Made by a program: the position numbers and the translations under genes. A model generated the notes under the pieces. It searched no databases. It was not told the DNA's origin and was given only the letters and a program-made list of their open reading frames with translations. From Jimgerdemannia flammicorona (taxonomy: Eukaryota > Mucoromycota > Endogonomycetes > Endogonales > Endogonaceae): 60,887 bases of DNA. This document shows positions 13,518 to 25,708 of the stretch, one piece after another (positions within the stretch are counted from its first letter, which is position 1; each line of letters starts with the position of its first letter). Location of the stretch: contig RBNI01000014.1 of NCBI GenBank assembly GCA_003990745.1, positions 1 to 60,887 on the forward strand, written 5' to 3'.

Positions 13518-16500
13518 ACTTGGTAGCAGTGGTTTCCAATCCAATTCCACTTTAAGAAGCTTCCTCACTCTGCTACAAAATCTCTCTGAGAATTCCTACA
13601 AGTTGGTATAAAGCCCAACCTCTGAACTGGAATTTATCCTGAACCATCTGACAATCTGGAGAGAATTGAACCTGACATACAAGGACAATTTGACCTCCAT
13701 ACCTGCAACAAGTGGGACAAACTTCATTTAAAGAAAGAAGTACTCTGATTAAATCAGCAGATAGGTGAAACTCTATTTACCGAACTTCTTGCTCTATACC
13801 CCACAAGTCAAGATGAAGAAGGTCTTATAGAAGCCTTCTTTACTCTTCTTAACAAGAGTTTTGTCAGCTCCACAAATCTGAGTGACCTAGGACAACCATC
13901 AGCAGTCTTTCTAGCCTTAGTCCCTCACGAAGCCCAAACCTCTATAGCCAAGTGGCTCAACTCTACTGACTTTCACTGTACCCAGACCAAGACTGCATTA
14001 TACTACTGATTCCAGAATAGCAAGATCTACTATATTCTTAAGGAAGAGGCAAGAGAAACTCTTCGTTAACAACCTGATCCTGAACCAGAAGCAGGCCCAG
14101 CTACAGCCCTACCTGAACCTGAAACCAATACCAAACCAGAACTTAACTTTGAATTAAGTCTATCTGAAATTAGATATATAACTGATTCTATTTACTTTGA
14201 TGCCGAGCAAACCCAATTACACAGGGACCAAACTGAAGAGAAGGAGGAGTATCTCAGTAAATTTAATCCTGGATACACTACTGAAGGAGATGTACCTCCA
14301 TCAAGATAGAATACACCTACACAGCAACAAATAGCTATCTATCAAGCCCTTACTCCAGACTCATAACTATTACTCCAGCAACTTATACAGACCCAAAGAA
14401 CACTCTCACACTCTGCACTAGTATCTCAAGTAGTGCCAGTAACACCACTACCAGTAGTCTAATAGTCTCCAGTAAACAATATAGCAAACTAACAGATTCT
14501 AGATCTCATAGCCTAAGTAGCAATAATGGCAGCAACCATTACTGCCTTAGCTGAACAGACCCAACCTACCAAAAATCTGAGCCTACCTACCTTCAATAGT
14601 ATTGCACAAGAAGTCCAAAGCTTCATTAGTATAGTTGACACCAACTTTGAGGCTAATCAATGGACTAATGAGCGAGTTGCTGACCACCTTCTGACAAACA
14701 ATCAAGACCACACTCTGGAACAACTCTTTGCTACTACTACAGCCTATGTCTGCCAAGTTGTTATATTCTTCTGAGGACCTGCCAAAGAATGATGGCAAAC
14801 CCTTTCTGAAAAACCCCTCACATAGGATACCTGACCTGTAGTAGTTGTTCAAAATGCAGCAAACAATGCCTCAGGATATAGAGTCCATTCTGCAGCCCCT
14901 GGACTGAAACAACTCATGATTGCTCAATACTGTAGCAAAACCATGATTGCTGAATCTTGAGTAAAACTCCATAACCTCAAATTTGACGTATATGGCAAAG
15001 AAGAATTTGAAACCTTCTGTACAAAACTTGAGTAACTTCTGAACACTGTTGGCCTAGGATATATTGCCAATGATAAAGCACAAAATAGTACAAGAGCAGA
15101 CCATCTATTCGATGCACTATCTGAATGGCTTACTAGAAAAATCTGAGAACAAGACTGCCCAGTTGGTTGTAATCATCAACAATGGTGCCTGGCAAGAATC
15201 AAGACTATGGTCAAGCAAATTCTAATAGCTGGACTAATTCTGCCCTGAAGGCAATTCAATAATAAGGAAAAGACTTAGACCAAGAAGGAAGAACCCAAGC
15301 ATGAAGCATCCCAAGCTCCCTTGACATCTACCTCTTGGACACCTAGAAATCATAAACCCACCCAGCCGAGTACCTTCAAGAAACTCACTGAAGGAGAAAA
15401 GAATGAACTTTGAAGAAGCAGAGCATGCTTCTATTGCTGAAAGACAGGACATATTACCAGTGCCTGCCCTAACCAAAAACCCCAAATAGCAATACAAGCA
15501 ACTGTTACTACTCTGCACTACCTCAATAACCTAACTACTAGAATACTGGACTTTGTCAAATTAAGGCAAACTACTAAGGCCCCAACCAAAGAAAGTCAAA
15601 AGGCAGCTGGATATGACCTATATGCAGCTGAAGAAGCTATAATTTCCAACTGAAAAGTTAAGTAAGTCTATACAGGAATCAGCATCCAAATCCCTAAAGG
15701 ACATATTGGAAGAATATACTGTTGCAGCAGCCTAGCATTGAAAGGACTCTTAGTAGAAGGGGGAGTTATTGATGAAGATTACACAGGCAAAATTATTGTC
15801 CTCATCTGAAATCATAGTTGGACACCCTTCAAGATCCCCATAGGTTTCTGCATCACCCAGATCCTATTTAAGAAAATCGAGTCAACTCTGACAGTCAAGG
15901 AAGTTTCTGAACTACTACCTACCATCCAAGGATCCAAAGGATTTGGCTCATCAAACAAGGCCCCAGCCCAACCTACCACAAATAAAGAAGAACAATTCTA
16001 TAAGAAAATCAAAGATGGATATATACCAAGTGGCCAATACCCCCAAGGTATTGAAATGTACTCTTTCCAAATGATCAATAATTACTTCTCTTGTGTCAAT
16101 GAACTAGCTTAAAGATGAACCAACAGAAGGAAAGCTCCTACAACTGAAATCACCACCATTGGATCAGACAAACTACTTACACTCCAAGCTTTTGTCAATC
16201 AAGCACCTATCAAGATTATAATAGACAGTGGTGCCTCAGACAACTTCATCAATGAAGAAACAGCCAACAGACTCAAGGTCTTCACCTCTCTGATATAACA
16301 AACTTAAGCAGTTGCCACAGCCGATGGAACCTCATATGTCATTAGTAAGAAAGTCTGCAACCTACCCTTCTGAATTAGTGACTACTGAGTACATGTTACT
16401 CTCCAGATTGTACTACTTCATGATAATGAAATCATCATTGGAACTCCATGGTTAAAACAAGAGAACCCAATGATCGATTGGGTAAACCATTCTCTGACCA

Positions 16501-17119
16501 TCAAGAAAGGACACCACAACTTCAAACTGCAAGGTGAAAAGGACCCACTCAGCTCTAGTAACTCTGGACTAAAGATTACTCACATCAACAAGCTACAGCT
16601 CAAGAAATTGGCCAAGAAATGTCCTCTCTTTGCCATCTCCATCTGCCCATCTAAAGGAGAACCTGAGAACTCTGAAGAAGACTTTCCCAAAGTTAACAAC
16701 CATGTCAGACCCTTACTCTAAAAATTTTGAGACATATTTCTAAAGAAACTTCTGAAAGGCCTATCTCTCAAATGAGCAGTAGACCATGCCATTAAGACTA
16801 TTACAGATGCCAAGCCAGCCTTCAAGTCAATCTACCACATGTCTCTAAGAGAAATCAATATACTCAAGAAAGAAATTGATGAACTCCTAGAACAAGGATT
16901 CATCAGACCCAGTGTATCACCTTATAGTGCACCAGTCCTCTTTGTTGTTAAGAAAGAAGAAGACCTATGAATATGTATTGATTACTGAGACCTCAATGAA
17001 CAGATCATCAAGAACTATTGCCCACTACCTAGAATCGATGAAATATTTGACAGACTTACCAACCCACAATTTATGAGCTCTTTTGATCTACGAAATGGTT
17101 ACTGGCAAATTGCCATAAT
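13518..17119 (+). pseudogene. Gag-dUTPase-protease-RT remnant of family A
   Basis: After the primer site (TGGTAGCAGTGG, about 13521) come Gag (to about 15400), a CCHC knuckle near 15424-15470, dUTPase about 15600-15960 with the GVIDEDY motif, protease about 16080-16500 (active-site region DSGASDN near 16228), and RT from about 16790 to its NGYWQIA motif. Numerous stops interrupt the frame. At the position where the complete element has TGA before NGYWQ, this copy still reads CGA, which shows that the TGA is a decayed Arg codon. Confidence 0.82.
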
Positions 17120-17307
17120 AGTGGAAGGCTATCTAAACTATGCTAAATATAGATATAGCACTTAGTGCCTTGCTGAGTTAGAATATAGTCATATAATATA
17201 AGTATGATCTGATATATCAAGAGATCATCTGACTGCTGAGTCAGTTCATAGTTATATTATATAAGGCTAATCTAACTATACTAATGATTACTGATCTATC
17301 TATAGAT

Positions 17308-17790
17308 TTAGATGCTGTCTGGATAGTCTTTGATAATATCACTATTGATAACATTATCTCTAGTAAGATCTGAGTAGTTTTCTGACTTCTGATATCATTA
17401 GTTTCAAAGGTATTATCACCTCTGTCTTTTATAAAATTAAAGCTATCCCTAGTGATAGTGGTTATATAAGAATAACAGGTCTTAGTTCTCTTTTTTTTTG
17501 GACTACTGGTACATTTGTGAGGACTAGTCATCCTTGTCTAGAGTGAGGGCTCTCATTATTGTGGCTGGGGGTTCAAATCTCTTAGAAATGATATTTTCTA
17601 TAATCTGAGGTAATTTCTAGTAGTAATATCTATCACATAGATAGACTTGAGATTGGTTTCAACAATGTTGGCTTTTTTAAGTTTAGATGAAGCATCTGTC
17701 ATTCTAATAGAGGTAATACAGATAGAGTGAATAGAGTTGTTCAAATGTATTTTGCTTTTGCTAAGTAATAAGGTCTTATATGGTTGCAGT
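17308..17790 (-). pseudogene. U3 ORF of family B LTR (minus)
   Basis: The TAA is the complement of 17308-17310 and is preceded by a decayed copy of the acidic tail. The start position is approximate. A longer open stretch in another frame (17241-17531) exists only because of a 1-bp insertion relative to the two LTRs of the full family B element. Described at 21168. Confidence 0.5.
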
Positions 17791-18037
17791 ATATCTTAGT
17801 CTTGAGTTGATAAGTGTAATCATAAACCTTTGATGGATGAGATAAGGTTCTTTTTGTCTCAGTTTGAGTTTAGTACTTTAGTTTCCTTTTATAATAATAT
17901 AGTATACCAAAACTAGTTATAGAGATTTAGGGTTGGTCTTATAGTTATAGTACTTCTTCTGATATTCTTATATTTTGGTAGTAAGTTCTTATACTTACTG
18001 GTGTATTTTGTATAATCAGATGATCTCTTCAGTAACT

Positions 18038-18043
<6 letters not shown>

Positions 18044-18080
<37 letters not shown>

Positions 18081-19250
18081 GGACTCATGTCCCGCGGATT
18101 TTTATTGGAAGGGAACCTAGACTATATAGGCCAAAACCCTCCCCCACCACCCACCAAGCACTGCCCCCTCATTAACCTAGGCTAGCTATTGTCCAGTAGC
18201 TCGACCATGCCAGGCGCAGCAGGGCCTATATTGGCCCGCACCTCATTCTGCGCACCATGCTCTCCCTACCACCAGGGGAACCCAACCATACGCTAATGAC
18301 CGAAAGTGCACGCCCGAGAACCCAACGTATATACAAGGCCATGCCCGAGCCGAATAGAATAGCCCCTGCCACCCCAAAGAGAATGACAGGCAAAGAAAAC
18401 CCCTCATCAAAGCATAACACGGTGGGTAGGGCCTGGTTCTCCCAGTTGAGGTGAGTAAAGGACTTACACGTGAGGCGGGAGGAAACCCCCAATACCCCAC
18501 TACTCAAGCCTGCGGGCCTCGATCACATTGCCGTATCAGCTCCCAGTTCCAGTTGAGTGCAGCCAAGACGCCTGAAATGGGTAGCCTCGGGCCCCCCGAC
18601 CCCCCCTGACGACTGGGGCCTCACCCCGCTACCCGCCAAAAGAAGCCGAGAGTGTCACCTACCACCTAACCGCGCCGCACCAATCAAAAGGCCCCACCAA
18701 AGCAGCACCTGCCCCAGCCCCGACAACCGCCCCCAGCCTGGCACCCTACTGGTCCACCGTAATCACCCTTCCTCCTATCTGTGACGGCCATCTCCCCTCC
18801 CATCCCGACTCCACCTGAAAAGCAGTCACCTACGCCAGCGCCACGCTCGCCGGGAAGCTCGCCAAAGCACAGAGGGCCCCACCACAGGCACCGAATAACC
18901 TGCAGGTAACCTATACTGGCACTTGACACCCAAGGTCGGCCGACACCCTATGTAGCCCGTGACACACCAGAGATGACACCTTGTTGACGACGGCAAAAGG
19001 AAGAAAGCGCCGCACCAAAACGGGTACACCCCAGACGCAGCCAGAGGCACCAGAAACCACGAAAAGTGGAGAAGACACTGATCGGACACTGATAAAGGGG
19101 CAACACATCACCATTGCCTCCCTCCCACTGCCCTGCAACAGGTACAGCAAACCAACCTGAGGTAGAGGGGGTATAAGTTGTGGAAAAGGAACTCGGAAGG
19201 TTGCCTACCAAACCTTGTGACCGGTAAGGTAGTGGAGAAAGGAGCTGTCG
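18044..19250 (-). mobile_element. GC-rich poly(A)-tailed retroposon R1b (minus), 18-bp target duplication
   Basis: A poly(T) run of over 35 bases opens the insert; on the minus strand the order is body, AATAAA, a GGAC-ATGA-GTCC hairpin, poly(A). The target duplication TCTTCAGTAACTTATTTT is perfect at 18026-18043 and 19251-19268. The body is about 1.2 kb, rich in G+C and CpG, very unlike its surroundings, so the insertion is recent. Several overlapping short minus-strand ORFs occur but none resembles a known protein. It may be a non-autonomous LINE-mobilised RNA or a retrocopy of a host transcript. Only the last 130 bp or so are shared with R1a. Confidence 0.82.
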
Positions 19251-19350
19251 TCTTCAGTAACTTATTTTGTAGTCTTGCATATGGTTTCTAAATTAGTTCT
19301 AAGGGTGACATGTGATTTTGGTAGCTTGGAGATCATGTACTTACAATAGT

Positions 19351-19726
19351 ATTATTAGAATTCTTCAGATTCTTCTAGTATTTGTAGAGTTACTAGAAGA
19401 ATTAGAATTCAGAAAATAGCTTTATGTTGAGCTTTGAAAGATAGAGTCTCTGGTCATTTAGGTCCTGAAACTATTTTGACTGTTAAAGAGGAAGAAGAAC
19501 TTATTAGATATTATTTAAATATACAATAACTTAGATTTGGCTTAACAAAATCTTCAGTCAATTATATATTCTTAAAGATGATTAAAAATAGGTAACATCC
19601 TTTTTCTAAAAAAGGATCTAAACAAGTTTAGTGAGAGAAATTTCTAAATAATCATCTAAATATATTATTTAGAAAGTCTCAAATACTTATAGTAGCAAGA
19701 GCTCAAAAAGGTAATTCTATTATTAT
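19351..19726 (+). pseudogene. pogo/Fot-type transposase, N-terminal part
   Basis: One frame gives a helix-turn-helix/CENP-B-like DNA-binding region: a DRVSGHLGPE block, LTVKEEEELIRYYLNIQ, an LTKSSVNYI segment, then LFRKSQILIVARAQKGN. This order is typical of pogo/Fot transposases of the Tc1/mariner superfamily. A few stops (TAA, TAG, TGA) interrupt it. It is cut at 19726 by the insertion of a Gypsy element; the gene resumes at 34262. The 5' end is cut by the inverted family B LTR, so start codon and left terminal repeat are not seen. Confidence 0.75.
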
Positions 19727-20198
19727 TATAATAGTTGATCTAAATTAGAAATAAGAATCAGGAGAATTAGACATTTGATCATGATATTTGAACCTAATTC
19801 CTGATATAGTATAGCCTTACAAATAGCAGTCATTTCACAAACATTAAAGTTTTTACAAATATCAAGAATTTACAGATGTTAATCCTTGATAATCATCAAT
19901 GATTTCACAGATATCAAGGATTAATATTTATGAAAAGTGACTCATAACTTAGTTATAACTTAGCTGTCTTATAGCTAGCAAACTTATATAAATAACCCAG
20001 TATCTTAGAGTAAATAAACCTCAAATTAAAATAGTTTAAAAGCAAAGAAAAAGCAAAGGAACTAGTAAGCCTGCAGATAGATACACTTTGAACTCACTCA
20101 CTCCTGTATCTCAAGGACTCTGCAGAGTCAAAAAAGATCAAGTTTTCAAGATATAGAAATCTGATGTACTTCTAAGATTAAGCATCCACTATGTTACA
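19727..20198 (+). repeat. Family C 5' LTR
   Basis: Starts TATAATAGTTGATC (TG mutated to TA) and ends ATGTTACA, 472 bp. It is followed after 3 bp by a TGGTACCCATTGG primer-binding-site candidate. A cluster of short palindromic segments (AATCATCAATGATTTCACAG type) is shared with the right copy. Confidence 0.82.
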
Positions 20199-20626
20199 AC
20201 TTGGTACCCATTGGCTGGTGATTCAAGATGAATCCCTTACTTACAAGCTGAACAACAAATAACTACTACCACCCAAACAACTATATAATCAAGACATCTA
20301 GACAAGATGGATATGAGACTACCAGTATTCTATAGTTATACTTCAGATGAGTCAATTATCATCTTTATTAATGATTTCAAGTAATATGCTACTATAAGAG
20401 GCCTGACAGCAAGACAGCAAGTAACTCTCATGCCCTTCAGTCTCTAAGGACCAATAAGAGTAGTATTTATAGCTACAACTCATATAGGAAATAATGATAA
20501 TACTATGCTAATAGTATAGAAGACCTGGCTCTAAGCCACATATTATACATATAAGATCAAGCAGGTACTGAAGGATCAGCTCAACACAATATGCCAAGGA
20601 ATGAGTGAGGATCCAAACACATTCTA
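20199..20626 (+). pseudogene. Family C Gag, N-terminal part
   Basis: From ATG at 20307 the frame begins MDMRLPVFYSYTSDES and continues with an IIIFINDF segment, resembling the start of Ty3/Gypsy Gag (LP.F.G....). It is interrupted at 20626 by retroposon R2 and continues at 28433. In-frame TAA/TAG/TGA codons are present. Confidence 0.6.
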
Positions 20627-20841
20627 TTTTTTTTTTTTTTTTTTTTTTTTCTATAGGCTGTAGCCTCATTTATTAACTATCTATAACATGCCACATATCC
20701 TCATACAACATCAGTAGCCCCATTCCACCCCAATCTCAACCCACCTTCACCCTCACCCAGCCTTGTACCTTTAGGGTATGAGTTGTGACCTCACTACCCG
20801 AGTAACTAGATCCTCCTACCCGGCCTGCCCCACTCAGTAGG

Positions 20842-22325
20842 TGTAAGCACACAATCTCCAAGCCACCAAAATTGCATGGTATCCTCAGAACTAATTTGGA
20901 AACCACATGCGAGACTACAAAACAAGAGATCATCTGGTTACACAAAATACGCCAGTAAGTACAAGAACCCACTGCCAAGATACAAGAATACTAGAAGAAG
21001 TACTACAACTATAAGACTGACTCTGAACTACTATAACTAGTTTGGTGTACTATACTATTACAAAAGGAAACCGAAAGTACCAAACTCAAATTGAGACAAG
21101 AAGAACCCTATCTCATCTACCAAAAGGTTTATGAACTGTACTTATCAACTCAAGACCAAGATACACCATGACTATACAAGACCTCATTACTTAGTAGAAG
21201 CAAAACACATTTGAACAACTCCATTCGCTCTATCTGTATCATCTCCGTTGGAGAGTGACAGATACTTCATCTGAACTCAAGAAAGCCGACAACATCGAAA
21301 CCAATCTCAAGCCATCCACGTGACAGATATTACTACTAGAAATTGCCTCAGATTACAGAAAATATTATTTTCGAGAGGTTCAAACCCCCAGCTGCGACAT
21401 TGGGAGCCCTCGCCCTAGACAAGAATAGCCAGTCCTCGCAAATGTGCCAGCAGACCAAAAAAAAAGAGAACCAAGACCTGTTATCCTTGTACAACCACTA
21501 CCACCAAGAACAGCCTTAATCTTGCAAGAGATAGAAGTGACAACACCTTGAAACTGATGATGTCAGAAGTTAGAAAACTGTTCAGACTTTGCCAGTGATG
21601 ATGTCATCAATAGTGATGTCATCGAAGACTACCCAGATAGTGTGTAAACCTATAAATAGATTAGCAGTCATAGTATAGTTAGATTAGCCTTATACGATGT
21701 GACTGTGAACTAACTCAGCAGTCAGACGATCTCTTGATATATCAGATCACACTTGTACTACGTGACTGCATTCCGACTCAGCAAAGCACTTAGTGCTACA
21801 TCCATATTTAGCATAGTCCAGATAGCCCCTCACTAGTATAAATACCCCCTCCCCCAGACCTCAGAATCTCAGACCTGAACAATCCGAACACAATTCCTGA
21901 ATACTTCCCCACAATATCCCTTCACACAACTACTCCTAGTATAGCAATATCATAAATAGTGAATAAACCTATTTAATAACCCACAAACTACTCTTAAGTA
22001 AATCTGCTCCCTGTTAGGTCCTACTCCTAACCCCATTACGAAATTTCCTAATTGGGTATTGTCTGCAGCAATACGCCAATTCAACTAAGCTGGTCTTAGT
22101 TTCTTGAACTTCCTGAAATACGGAAAATCCTGAACATCCAGAACAAGTCCGAAAAAGGACTTTGGTTGAGACATCAACCCAATCTGGAAATCAATAAGCG
22201 TAGAGGACATACTCTATACGAAATTGATCTTAACCATAAGAAAACGGTCTTCCAGAATATCTAGAACTTCCAGAAAACCCTTCCAGAACTATGTAATGGT
22301 TACCCTAAAAAGCAACCCTCTTATA
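20842..22325 (+). repeat. Family B 5' LTR
   Basis: TGTAAG at 20842 to CTTATA at 22325. The first 50 bp or so and the last 720 bp (from just before the U3 ORF stop) match family A; the U3 between them is unrelated. TATAAATA is at 21837-21844. Confidence 0.88.
21168..21647 (+). pseudogene. U3 ORF of family B LTR (160 codons including stop)
   Basis: From ATG at 21168 one frame runs 480 bp to TAA at 21645-21647. It begins MTIQDLIT, is rich in charged residues, has a Pro-rich middle (PRPVILVQPLPPRT), and ends DDVINSDVIEDYPDSV. That ending is nearly the same as the end of the unrelated, longer family A U3 ORF. Interruptions are TAG, TGA and a run CCT-TGA-AAC-TGA-TGA that would be CGA (Arg) codons before decay. 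I recognise no domain. The matching copy in the 3' LTR is 26045-26524, the same length. Confidence 0.6.
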
Positions 22326-25300
22326 ACTTAGTAGCAGCGGTTTACAATCCATTTCCACTTCAAGACACTTCCTCACCCCACTACAAACCCTTCTGTGAAT
22401 TCCTACAAGTTGGTATAAAGCCCAACCTCTGACCTGAAATTTATCGTGAACCATCTAACAATCTGGAGAGAATTGAACCTGACATACAAGGATAATTTGA
22501 CCTCCACACCTGCAACAAGTGGGATAAACTTCATTCAAAGAAAGAAGTACTCCGATTAAATCAGCAAATAGGTGAAACCCTATTCACCGAACTCCTTGCA
22601 CTACACCCAGCAAGTCAAGATGAAGAAGGTCTTATAGAAGCCTTCTTTACTCTTCTCAACAAGAGTTTTGTCAGCTCCACAAATCCGAGCAACCTAGGAT
22701 AACCAGCAGCAGTCTTTCTAGCCTTAGTTCCTCATGAAGCCCAAGCCTCTGTAGCCAAGTGGCTCAACTCTACTGACTTTCACTGAACCAGAACCAAGAC
22801 CGCATTATACTACCAATTCCAGAATAGCAAGGCCCACTATATTCTTAAGGAAGAAGCAAGAGAAACTCTTCATCAACTACCTAATCCTGAATCTGAAGCA
22901 GGCCCTGCTATAGCCCTACCTGAATCTGAAATCAATACCGAACCAGAACTTGACTTTGAATTAAGTCCATCTGAAATCAGATATACAACTGATTCTGTCT
23001 ACTTTGACGCTGAGCAAACCCAAGTACATGGAGACCAAACCCAAGAGGAGGAGGAGTATCTCAGTGAATTCAATCCCGGATACACCACTGAAGGAGATGT
23101 ACCTCCATCAGGACAGAATACACCTATACAGCAACAGACAGCCATCTATCAAGCCCTTACTCCAGACCCGCAACTATTACTCCAGCAACTTACACAGACC
23201 CAAAGAACTCCATCACACTCTGCACCAGTACCTCAAGTAGTATCAGTAACACCACTACTAGTAGTTCAACCGCCTCCAGTAAACAATATGGCAAACCAAC
23301 AGATTCTAGACCTCACAGCCCAGGTAGCCATAATGGCAGCAACCATTACTGCCTTAGCTGAACAGACCTGACCTATAAAAAATCTGAGTCTATCTACCTT
23401 CAATGGTACTGTACAAGAAGTCCAAAGCTTCATTAGTATAGTTGATACCAACTTTGAAGCCAATCAATGGACCAATGAATGAGTTGCTGACCACGTTCTG
23501 ACAAACAATCAAGACCATACTTTGGAACAACTCTTTACTACCACTACAGCCTATATCCGCCGAGTTGTTATATTCTTCCGAGGACCTGCCAAAGAATAGT
23601 GGTGAACCCTTCCTGAAAAACCCCTCACATGGGACACCTGACCTGCAGTAGTTGCTCAGAATGCAGCAAATAATGCCCCAGGATATGGAGACCATCCTGC
23701 AGCCCCTGGACTTAAACAACTCATGATTGCTCAATATCGCAGCAAAACCATGATTGCTGAATTCCGAGTAAAACTCTGCAACCTCAAATTCGATGTACAT
23801 GGCAAGGAGGAATTCGAAACCTTCTGTACAAAACTTGAGTCACTCTTGAATACTGTTGGCCTAGGATATATTGCCAATGATGAAGCACAAAATGGTACAA
23901 GAGCAGATCATTTATTCGATGCCCTGCCAGAATGGCTTACTAGAAAAATCCGAGAACAAGGATGCCCAGTTGGTTGTGACCACCAACAATGGTGCCTGGC
24001 AAGAATCAAGACTATGGTCAAGTGGATCCTAAAAGCTGGACCCATTCTGCCCCGAAGACAATTCAACAACAAGGAAAAGACTTGGACCAAGAAAGAAGAA
24101 CTCAAGCATGAAGCATCCTGAGCTCCCTCAACATCCACTTCGTGGACACCCAGAAATCATGAACCCACCCAGCTGAGTACCTTCAAGAAACTCACTGAAG
24201 GCGAAAGGAACAAACTTAGAAGAAGTGGAGCATGCTTCTATTGCTGAAAGACAGAACACATGGCCAGTACCTGCCCTAACCAAAAACCCTGAACAGCAAC
24301 ACGAGCAACTGTTACCACTCTGCACCACCTCAACAATCTGACCACCAGAACACTAGACTTTGTCAAGTTAAGACAAACTGCTAAGGCCCCAACCAAAAGA
24401 AGTCAAAAAGCAGCTGGATATGACCTGTATGCAGCCAAAGAAGCTACAGTCTCCAACTGAGAAGTCAAACAAGTCTACACAGGAATCAGCATCCAAATCC
24501 CTGAAGGACATATTGGAAGAATATGCTGTCGCAGCAGCCTAGCATTGAAAGGACTCTCAGTAGAAGGAGGAGTCATTGATGAAGATTATACAGGCGAAAT
24601 TATTGTCCTCATCCGAAACCACAGTTGGACACCCTTCAAGATTCCCATTGGATTCTGTATTGCCCAGATCCTATTCGAAAAAATCGAGTCAACTCTGACA
24701 GTCAAGGAAGTCCCAGAACTACTGCCCACCATCAGAGGATCCAAAGGATTTGGTTCATCAAACAAGACCCCAGTCCAACCTACCATGAACAAAGAAGAAC
24801 AATTCTACAAGAAAATTGAAGATGGATATGTACCAAGTGGCCGATGCCCCCATGGCATTGGAATGTACTCTTCCCAAATGATTGATGATTGCTTCTCTTG
24901 TGTCAACGAACTGGCTCAAAGAAGAACCAACAGAAGGAAAGCTCCTACAACTGAAATCACCACCATTGGATCAGACAAACTGCTTACACTTAAAGCTTTT
25001 GTCAACCAAGCACCTATCAAGATCATGATAGATAGTGGTGCCTCAGGCAACTTCATCAACGAAGAAACAGCCAACAGACTCAAGGTCTTCACCTCTCCAG
25101 TACAACAAACTCAAGCAGTTGCCACAGCTGATGGAACCTCACATGTCATTAGCAAGGAAGTCCGCAACCTACCCTTCTGAATCGATGACTATCGAGTACA
25201 TGTTACTCTTCAAATTGTACCACTCCCTGACAATGAAATTATCCTTGGAACTCTATGGTTAAAACAAGAGAACCCCATGATCGATTGGATAAACCATTCT

Positions 25301-25690
25301 CTGATCATCAAGAAAGGACGCCACAACTTCAAACTGCAAGGCAAAAAGGACCCACTCAACTCTAGTGACCCTAGACCAAAGATCACCCACATCAACAAGC
25401 TACAACTCAAGAAATTGGCCAAGAAATGCCCTCTCTTCACCATCTCCATCCGCTCATCCAAAGGAGAACCCGAGAACTCTGAAGAAGACTTTTCCAAAGT
25501 TGACAGCCATGTCAGACCACTACTCCAGAAAGTCTGAGACATATTTCTGAACTGAACCACAGAACCACCTGTACCTATTATTATTAATGACCAAGAAGAA
25601 TACAAAGTTGAACAAATCCTCAACAAATACAGCCACAAGAACCATCCAAATGGTACAACAACACCAGAACAAATTAGAAGGTCCTGACAA
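22326..25690 (+). pseudogene. Gag-dUTPase-protease of family B with chromodomain remnant
   Basis: The primer site TAGTAGCAGCGG starts near 22329. Gag runs to about 24200, with the CCHC knuckle near 24229-24285 (its second region reads YC*KTEHMASTC with TGA for Arg/Gln). The dUTPase (24411-24760) is well preserved: AGYDLYAA, RICCRSSLALKG, GVIDEDYTGEI, IGFCIAQI and RGSKGFGSS in order, broken only by TGA at 24457-24459. Protease follows (DSGASGNF near 25030). After the LLQK block at about 25535 the sequence jumps to PVPIIINDQEEY (25570 onward), so RT, RNase H and integrase are deleted. Confidence 0.85.
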
Positions 25691-25708
25691 GGATGTCGAA
25701 AGCTAAGA

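Larger units (their letters stand above)
11012..17119 (+). mobile_element. Family A Ty3/Gypsy element, 3'-truncated in RT
   Basis: A 5' LTR (11012-13517, enlarged by a nested retroposon) is followed by primer site, Gag, dUTPase, protease and the first RT blocks. The homology stops within the RT motif that reads NGYWQIA, at about 17119, where an inverted family B LTR begins. Integrase, chromodomain and a 3' LTR in the same orientation are absent. The bases before it (ATAGT, 11007-11011) recur after 19345, see findings. Confidence 0.85.
17120..19345 (-). repeat. Inverted family B LTR, truncated, with nested retroposon
   Basis: On the minus strand it starts TGTAAGTACATGATCTCC at 19345, follows the family B LTR, and breaks off at 17120 just before the TATA box, where it abuts the truncated RT. 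The R and U5 parts are missing. It is interrupted by the retroposon at 18044-19250. No partner LTR in the same orientation is in the window. Confidence 0.8.

Noticed and set aside
18226..19211. Overlapping minus-strand ORFs of 79-93 codons in the GC-rich retroposon
   Set aside because: Several frames are open at once because of composition; none shows a domain, repeat or start context that favours it.
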